DNA of 64,000 bases from Phyllostachys edulis. Its lineage: Eukaryota; Streptophyta; Magnoliopsida; Poales; Poaceae. The position numbers and the translations under genes were made by a program. The notes below the pieces were generated by a model, which was not told where the DNA came from, ran no database searches, and saw only the letters and a program-made list of their open reading frames with translations. This document shows positions 57,173 through 64,000 of the stretch, piece after piece. The stretch's first letter is position 1, and each line of letters begins with the position of its first letter. The stretch covers positions 372,001-436,000 of the forward strand of contig CM070563.1 in NCBI GenBank assembly GCA_036346405.1, given 5' to 3'.

Positions 57173-60100
57173 CTAAAATATACGCCACTTGTCATCCCTT
57201 GCAAATCTTTGCCCTGAACTGCCTTGCTCAACCAGCCTGTTAGCGCTAGAAGGTAACCGGATTTTCAGTCGCTTTGGCCGGAGCTCTGCAGCTGCACCTC
57301 TAGTCGTTTCCGCAAGCTCTTCCTGGGAACAACTCAGGGTAGATGGATACACCTTCGGCTTTGCAGCGTAACCGGTCTCATCGTGTTGAGTTTCCAACTG
57401 GCGCCGCTTCATCCTCCAAGAGATGGGAAGCATGTCCTCTCTTTCTTCATCAGAAGAGACGGCAGAATTTGAGTTCGTCTGGCTCATACGGACCAAGGGA
57501 ACTGAACAATGATCAGAGTCTTCTGGTCGCTTATAGTCCTGTTGTATTTCAGGACAAACCTTCTTCAGCCGCCTCAGAACCTGATTACAGTATTTATATC
57601 AGAAACAAAGTACAAACTCTATATGTAAATCAGGAAAACAAAATGCATTTGAATTTTCCTCGGTCCAAGGTTGTCCTCGATTACTAATTCTGGGCTTTAA
57701 ATAACTTGGATGGTGAATAACTAGAGCTGTAAATTTTAGTTCCAGTAACCTATAAAAATGACTCAAATCATATATCTAGTCCCTGGACATGCCTAACCAT
57801 TTATATGACATGTCAGCACAGCGGGCAGGAAAGGCGGCAGCAGCTCACCAGACAATACAAAAATGTGGCTACTGGGTCGAATGACCGAATTCAAATAAAT
57901 TGGCTCTCACTTCCAGAATATATTCTCATATCTAAAGGATGATGAAATTGCAACATACATGCTGTTCAGACAAGTTTGATGTCTTTGTGTCAGAAGCAGA
58001 TTTCCCTAATATGCCGGACCGGCGCTTGACTCGGAAGATTTCAGATTCGGAGTCAGAATTGTCACTGTATTCCGTGGGTGAAGCATTACAGGAACCAATT
58101 TCATTACAAGCATCAGCCATGCCGGATGAACTCTCATCCAGAGTGTCAGTTCCTTTGACTAATGATGTATTTATGGCCCGCTTGGCAGTTGAGTAAACTT
58201 GGTTGGTTTGAGTTGCTCGGACCTAAAAAAATAACAAGAACATTAACTCAACCGAAAAATAGCAGTTGGCAACAAGATTCAATATAAGCATAGTTAACCC
58301 ACCCTTGCTTCTGCAGGCACAGGCACCTCGTGATGTGCAAAAGATGCCAATGTTGATGTTGCAGGAGAACCATTTCCAGCATTAGCAGCGGTTGCTCCTG
58401 AAATGACATCATCTAGCAAATTTGCTTCGCTATTGATTGAGTCCCGTGAAGTGCCAACAGATGGGTCATGCTCGCCATTAATATCAGAAATCTCAGCCTG
58501 CTTATATGGGCCATTACCACTTCTTTCCTTATCCAAGCGAATATCCTGCTCAAATTTTCTTGATAGAGCCTCTAGTTCCAGTATGTCCTCTCTAACGTAG
58601 ACAACCCGGTTAGATTTACAAGGGCAGCTCCGCAGTTCTTGTTCTGCACTCCAATCAACAAACTATTAGATAAAATATAAACAATAAGCTACAAAGGCAG
58701 CAATTTTTAACATTTCCTACCATGATGAAGGCAGATAGGATCAAAGTTGCATCCACACAACACATGTGTAATGTAGCAATCACGCCGGCACATGCTACAG
58801 GTCAGATTTGAATATGTTTTTGGCTTGTAACATATTTGAGAACCCATTTTAGCAAGTAGGCCGCGTGCACGTCGCTGGAATTGCATCAACCGCACAAAGC
58901 AAGACTTGACACAATACTGGGAGTATGGATGCTCAGATTTATTAAGCGGTTTTGGATCGCTGTTTAATAGTTTGTGGGACAGAAGCACTGCTGAACGACA
59001 AAGTAGCTCCTCATGTGCAAGCAAGGGTGTTCTGTTCAAAAGTGCGTAGCGTTTGCTAGCCAGAGAACCCAGAGGAAACCAGTCACCGATAGCAAAATTG
59101 ACAGCCTCTCCACAATTGAAGCCTGGGTAGTTCAAACATTGCTTAGAATATACGTGCATATATATATGCAGCAATTAGCAAACAGAAAATTAAAAACTTT
59201 AAACACATACCGTGGCTGAAACCTGCATGGTAGGAACGAGGGAAAGTAATAACAAACTCTCCAGGTTTTTGCACTGCTTTATAAACAGGAACATTGTGGT
59301 CTAACAGGATATTAGGAGGGAACATTGTCGTCTTCCCCAATAGAACATCAAATGCTGCATCCTCTCCATCACCAATCAAAATATCCTTGTTGTATACATA
59401 CTGGCTAGCCACCCTTTCAAACCCAGGAGCAGCATCACCTGGTATCCCATACCATGTCTTAAATGCCCCACAATGATGGTAATTGATGCTGGTCATATGA
59501 TCAAAATGTCAGCACCTCAGCCTTACAAACAAGTAAAAAAGGTAATCGTGATTGACAAGAATGAGGGTTTCTACCTGTACAAATAGTGATCTTCCACATG
59601 CCATGCAAACATGCTGAAGAGCATCCCAATATAAAGCATTGGATCTGTTACTCCCTGTTTTGAATCAAAGGAGTTACAATCATAACAAATGCCGTGTTAA
59701 CAAATATAAAACATAATAGGCGATAATTAGATTACTTACTGGAATTGGCGTCCGCAGAAGTCTAAGCACAGAATTGGAGAGCCATGAAAAATTCTATAAG
59801 CACGAAGAAAACAATCAATTACTCCCATATAGCAAACACCGCACACACAAACACAGAGGAGAGGGAGAGAAATTATTTACCTTGAGGTTCCAATTGCTTT
59901 TCCCAAGCTGATCATTAGGAGAAGAAGAGAAGGCACTGCCATCAACATCACAAGCGTATTCAACAAAATCCATTTTACCAAAAGCAATTTCACGCCAAAA
60001 CTCCTCCTCCACGTACTTAGCTGGGAGACAACTAGCACTGGAATATTTCTTAGAGAACACTTTGTTGGCCATTTTCTCATAGTCTCGGAAAGTATACTTT

Positions 60101-62095
60101 CTGCAAAGTCATGCCAAACATGAGGAGACTTGGAAGGCAAACTAAACCGGTATTTTAAACAGACAAACAATGGCACACCTTCCACTCATAAAGAAAGTGA
60201 CTGTATCGTCTTCAGCCCATTCGGCAAGACGAAGCGGCTGAACTCTAGTCATGAACTTAAAACCAGGTTGTTCCTTCGTCAGCACGACGCCGGCAGGAAC
60301 AGAAGCACTTACAGGAGACACGATTTTGCAAATACCTGAAATAGAAGAAATGCAATGGTCGTTATTAAAAAAGCCAGGGTCTGCTAAGATTGGTAGATCA
60401 ATCAGTAACACACTTTTAACGGGGGGAAATGAGGCTAAAGGGGGCTGTACCGTATTTTGCAGCCACAGGCGCAATCTTCTGTATATAAGCAATGGGATCC
60501 TCAAATTCCTCCTTGGTGGGACAATACACAGGGCACTCCGGTATCTTGTCTATCCATTCCAGGTTAGACACACCAAACTTGTCGACCTTGCGCTTTGCAA
60601 AAGGATCCTTGTCCTGGACACTGCTAGGTACGCATGTACCATTGTTGGCATGCAATCTCACCCCACAGTTTGCGGGAGTCCGTAACGCATCCCCTCCGCT
60701 CCTTGCAGCCACAGGAGGACTGTGACCCGCTTCGTTCTGAGCAGTCAAACGCATTCTCTCGAGCCTCCTCCGTTTCAATGTCTCGAGCCCATTCCTGACC
60801 TCTGCAGGGAGGCAGCTCCTGCCCTCCACCTGTGACATAGCTAGATACATTAGGGGGTGAACAAGAAGATTAGCCATTGCAATCTCGCAAGGCGGCATTG
60901 GCCAACAAAGACAGCAGACTCAATTAGCACCAACAGTTTGGGTGCCACGAATTGGTCGCAGGTGGCACCGAAAGAGCGGCAACTCCCAACCAAGTCAAGA
61001 AAGCTATAGTCTTGGAATCAAACACGGCACATCGATACCCCCGGGGTGGCTCCCCTACCTGGCCACCAGTCGCAATCAGTCGGCCGCGGGATTTTCTCCA
61101 GCCATCGTATTTTCGAGCAACCAAAAGTCCTACTGTGGTATCTCTTAACAATTGACAACATTGCTCGCCACGATTCATAAAATCTGATTCCACGCCGCTA
61201 AATTAAACGCTCGCAAGCACAACAAGAGATTCATAACCCAAAGAATACACACATACATACATACAAAAATCGGCGGGTAGGGCCTTGGGGAAGAAAGGAA
61301 AAGGAAAAGAAAAATTGCACGTAGTAGACGCGGTCAAAGTGGAAAATTACGCACATGCGGAATGACCATTGGAGAGAACAAGTAGAAATTATCCAACAGG
61401 AAGATGCCGCGAATGGGAACCCCACACGGCAAGAATAGGATAACCTTGACCTCACTTGTACTGGTAATTTACGAGGAGCATTACCCAGGAAAGAAGAGAA
61501 GAGAAACAAAGCGAGGAAAAGTAAACGCAAAAAGGAAAGGACATTGTGCAGACAATGGCCGGCCAATTTGGGCAAAAACTAGGGGAGCCTCAGCCTAGCT
61601 GTTGTTGACTTGTTCGCCGGGGTCACGTAGTAATAAATCTACTAATAAAATTAACAGGGGAAGCCCAAATTAATACTACTGGTGCTAGCACCAGCCTGAT
61701 GGTATAATTAAGGAACAACCGCAAAGAAAAGGAAAGGAGAGAAGGCTCCTTCCTACTTTTCCAACATCGACGGGCTCGGAATTCACCGAGGCCACGCCGG
61801 TAGGAAACAAAATTGGATGCAAAATAGGGCGGATACGAGTAATTAACGGACGCTAATTCCGAAGGAAAAAAAATCCAGATTTGAGGCGAAATCTATCGAC
61901 TGGGTCTTTTGCTCTTTAGAGGGAAATTGAGCCCAAAAAAAAGGCGTGGTTTTTGGAAGAAAAAACAGGGAGGAATCGAACAGTAATCAACGAATCATGA
62001 GATGGTGTTAATTAGGAGAAATTAAGCGAGGCGGTAAAGGAAAAGGCGCGAAGAAGAGGAAGGAGGAGGGAATTGCAGATCTCGCGACTCACCAT
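57173..62095 (-). CDS. JMJ706: JmjC histone demethylase, JMJ706-type (KDM4/JHDM3 group)
   Basis: Nuclear Fe(II)/2-oxoglutarate dioxygenase that removes methyl groups from histone lysines (H3K9 in rice JMJ706). Coding exons on the minus strand: 60451-60838, 60179-60335, 59881-60100, 59740-59793, 59575-59654, 59211-59488, 58721-59122, 58303-58643, 57959-58222, 57173-57580. The total from ATG 60838 is 2592 nt, 863 residues, all in frame. JmjN: about 99-132 (IPECPVYCPTKEEFEDPIAY). JmjC: iron ligands His292 and Glu294 (WHVED) and His392 (AGFSHGFNCGE). A C5HC2 zinc finger follows (SQYCVKSCF to CSMCRRDCYITHVLCGCNFD). The C-terminal third is Ser-rich and low in structure, with basic motifs VKRRSG and RPKRLKIRLP that may direct nuclear import. 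An upstream exon ends in ATG at 62093-62095, so the start could be there instead (861 residues). The gene looks intact. Symbol by similarity to rice JMJ706. Confidence 0.94.
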
Positions 62096-62470
62096 GTCTG
62101 TCTATGGGCGCGCGGTGGCGCCGGCAGCGGGCGAATCGAGGCCCGTCTAGAGAATTCCCCGGCGGCGCGGGTCCCACATTCCCCTTCGGGGGCGGGAGGG
62201 GATCCCAGCTCAGGCGCGCAGACGTAGCTCCCGCGCGAGGCCGGACAGGGGAGAAGGGAAGGCAAGGAAGAGGCAGCAGTAGAGGGAGGGGCCGGCAGGC
62301 AGCAATGGGTCCCACCAGAGGGTTGCCGGCGAGGGGTCGGAGGGGGAGGGGGAGGGGGAGGGAGGTTGTGGTGGGGAGAGGAGGAGATGTGGGGGGTCGT
62401 TTCGTATCGTAACGGCGGAGGGGGAGGAGGAGGGGTGTTATTGGCAACCCGCAAAAGGCGCGCGTACATG
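62096..62470 (-). promoter_or_regulatory. GC-rich leader and promoter zone of the JMJ706-like gene
   Basis: On the plus strand it is GA/GGGGA-rich (for example gggagggggagggggagggg at about 62341), so on the gene's strand it is CT/CCCCT-rich, as expected for a plant 5' leader. The first exon probably lies within it and ends at the donor at 62092. No clear TATA box was identified. Confidence 0.5.
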
Positions 62471-63299
62471 TAGATGTACCCGTGTTCGAGTCCGTGTCCG
62501 TGTCGTGTGGGTCCCCTCCCCGCCTCTCTCTCTTATTCTTTGGTTACTTACTTGTATTTATTTATTTATGGCGCGCGTCCGTTGGGAAGAAGCAGCCAAG
62601 AAACCACAGAATTTGTTCAGGGTCGGAGTTTCCAACCGAACCCAACACGGAACACCAAATAAACTAGATTTCTTTATTTATTTATATTAATAACTCGTGT
62701 GAGGTGAGGTGAGGTGTGGTTCCGTTCCTCAGGAGAGAGTTGTCAGGGTTGCTCTTTACAGCTTAGGCAGTTGGCCTGAAAAGGCCATCTCATACTAGGG
62801 ATGCTAACTATATCCGTTTCGTCTGTTTATCCGTAACATACACTAAAAGATAGACCAATAGTCAACCAATAGGGGAAATCAGCGTTCACCATACCTTCGT
62901 GGACATACCCTTAGGGGAAATCAGCGTCGCGGGTATAGATACAGACAAGTCCTATCCGTGTTCACCATACCAATTGCCATCTCTATCTGATATCCAGCTA
63001 TTATGTGTATTGGGATTTGGGCGAGAGAGCGCCGATTAATTACTTGTCGCGCGCGGTCCTACTAATCTGATATTCTGTCAAGTTGAGGTTAGTTGTACCA
63101 ATAGCTATGGCTTCGCCGTCTATCTTTTGAGCTATCATGTCATACCATGCAATATGGTTCGTTGGTTTGTTTAGGATTTTGGTATATAAGCAGCAGCCAA
63201 GCAAGCCGCGGATCATCCGAATTCGAGGGCATGCGTTGTAGCTTCTTTTCTTAGGAAAAATGGATAACGTGAGATAATGGCTCAACATTGCTACTTAGG
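62471..63299. other. Upstream flank with a local repeat
   Basis: No gene. The phrases 'aggggaaatcagcgt' (62872, 62911) and 'gttcaccatacc' (62884, 62960) each occur twice, forming a small imperfect duplication. Confidence 0.45.
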
Positions 63300-63925
63300 G
63301 TTCGTTTAGTTGGAGGCAACAAGTTAAATCGGATGGTACGGTACAAGAAATGAGCTCATTCACCCATTTGATTGGAGGTATCGTTCCAAACCATCCAGGA
63401 CCAAACCATTCACATTCGGCGAATATTCTTCTTTGATGCTGCATCGGCCCGTTTGAAAAATTCGGATGAACCACGACATTCACTCTTGCTCTCTCCCCCT
63501 CATCGTCTTCCTCAACGAGCTCAACCTGAGCCAGCGACAGCGTCGCCGCCTACGCTAACCGGGCGAGCCATGGGCTAGACGCACAGGGGGCAAGCCAGAG
63601 GGTGCTGGACCGAGCGACGACGCGTCGTCGGCACCATGGGGAGCCCCGAGCGGGAGGAGGAGTGAGGCGCCGCCGCAGCACCCAGTGAGGAGCCAAGCCA
63701 GGGAGGAGCAGGTCGGCTCGGCGGGGGAGGTCAGGAACGCCGAGCTTGCAGAGGCGCCGTCGCAGCAACCATGGAGGAGCCAAGCTGAGGAAGAGCAAGG
63801 GAGAGGAGCCGGTGGCGGGCGCTAGGCGGCCATGGCTCCAATGAGGAGCCGGTAGCAAACGCAAGATGGCCATACATCTTACACCATTTCATTTCATTCA
63901 CCATGATTCACCCAACCAAACAAAC
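63300..63925. mobile_element. Short inverted-repeat element (MITE-like)
   Basis: The ends gttcgtttagttgg (63300-63313) and ccaaccaaacaaac (63912-63925) are inverted copies with two mismatches. The interior has an AT-rich left end and a GC-rich centre with 'gaggagccaagc' occurring three times (63690-63785). No transposase. Target duplications are not clear, so the class (hAT- or PIF-like) is undecided. Confidence 0.5.
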
Positions 63926-64000
63926 AGACGATAGGTATTCTCCTCCTCCTCTTAGCTTGTGCTGTTGGGCTCACGGCACCGCACCACCTGGAACATTTAT

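Noticed and set aside
62022..62469. Minus-strand Pro/Leu-rich ORFs upstream of the JMJ706-like gene
   Set aside because: CT-rich leader and promoter DNA gives long open frames by composition; no domains, and the JMJ transcript leader explains the region.
63550..63873. 107-residue minus-strand ORF
   Set aside because: Inside the inverted-repeat element; repetitive Arg/Leu/Pro sequence with no domain.

Overview
This is a nuclear window from a grass, most likely Oryza or a close relative. It has four multi-exon plant genes with GT-AG introns, GC-rich first exons, and intergenic space filled with plant retrotransposons and DNA transposons. The gene content and order (plastid glycerol-3-phosphate acyltransferase, an RCD1/SRO protein, a shikimate kinase-like protein, a JMJ706-type JmjC demethylase) match, from memory and unverified, a short block near the end of rice chromosome 10.

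Layout: 1-6050 is degenerate Ty3/gypsy material (a gypsy-type ORF remnant on the minus strand, an LTR fragment, and a gag/protease remnant with a broken protease site). 6060-8830 holds short direct repeats, an unassigned exon-like pair and a broken histone H2A fragment. ATS1 lies on the minus strand at 10451-15230 (12 exons). Next comes a 3'-truncated gypsy element (about 15557-19580) whose gag is split by a copia SIRE-type solo LTR with a perfect 5-bp target duplication, then a MULE-like element (20456-21760). The SRO1a-like gene is on the plus strand (promoter about 22197, CDS 23671-26380) and has an upstream ORF that overlaps its start.

26840-48790 is a 22-kb insertion domain. Its substrate is an old degenerate AT-rich repeat array. 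Into it went a Ty1/copia element (27444-34208), a 1.35-kb segment that was then tandemly duplicated (34877-37587), a non-autonomous hAT element (38502-45450), and a 5'-truncated LINE (about 46210-48635). The hAT element contains a gypsy solo LTR, which in turn contains an internally deleted SIRE-type element. The target duplications (8 bp, 5 bp, 5 bp) are perfect at all three nested levels, so the order of insertion can be read directly.

49200-56302 is an SKL2-like gene on the minus strand. Its first intron is 4.9 kb, carries a truncated copia element and appears to use a GC donor; exon 1 has a reading-frame conflict. 57173-62095 is a JMJ706-like gene on the minus strand. The window ends with flanking DNA and a short inverted-repeat element.

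The four genes are not an operon and share no pathway: two act in the plastid (ATS1, SKL2), one is a stress/redox regulator (SRO) and one a chromatin enzyme (JMJ). I did not see an unmistakably new biological system. The most checkable oddities are the SRO upstream ORF and truncating alternative exon, the SKL2 exon 1 conflict, the JMJ start codon placed exactly at a splice donor, and the undescribed repeat array under the nested insertions. All exon boundaries were set by eye from splice signals, frame continuity and remembered family sequences.
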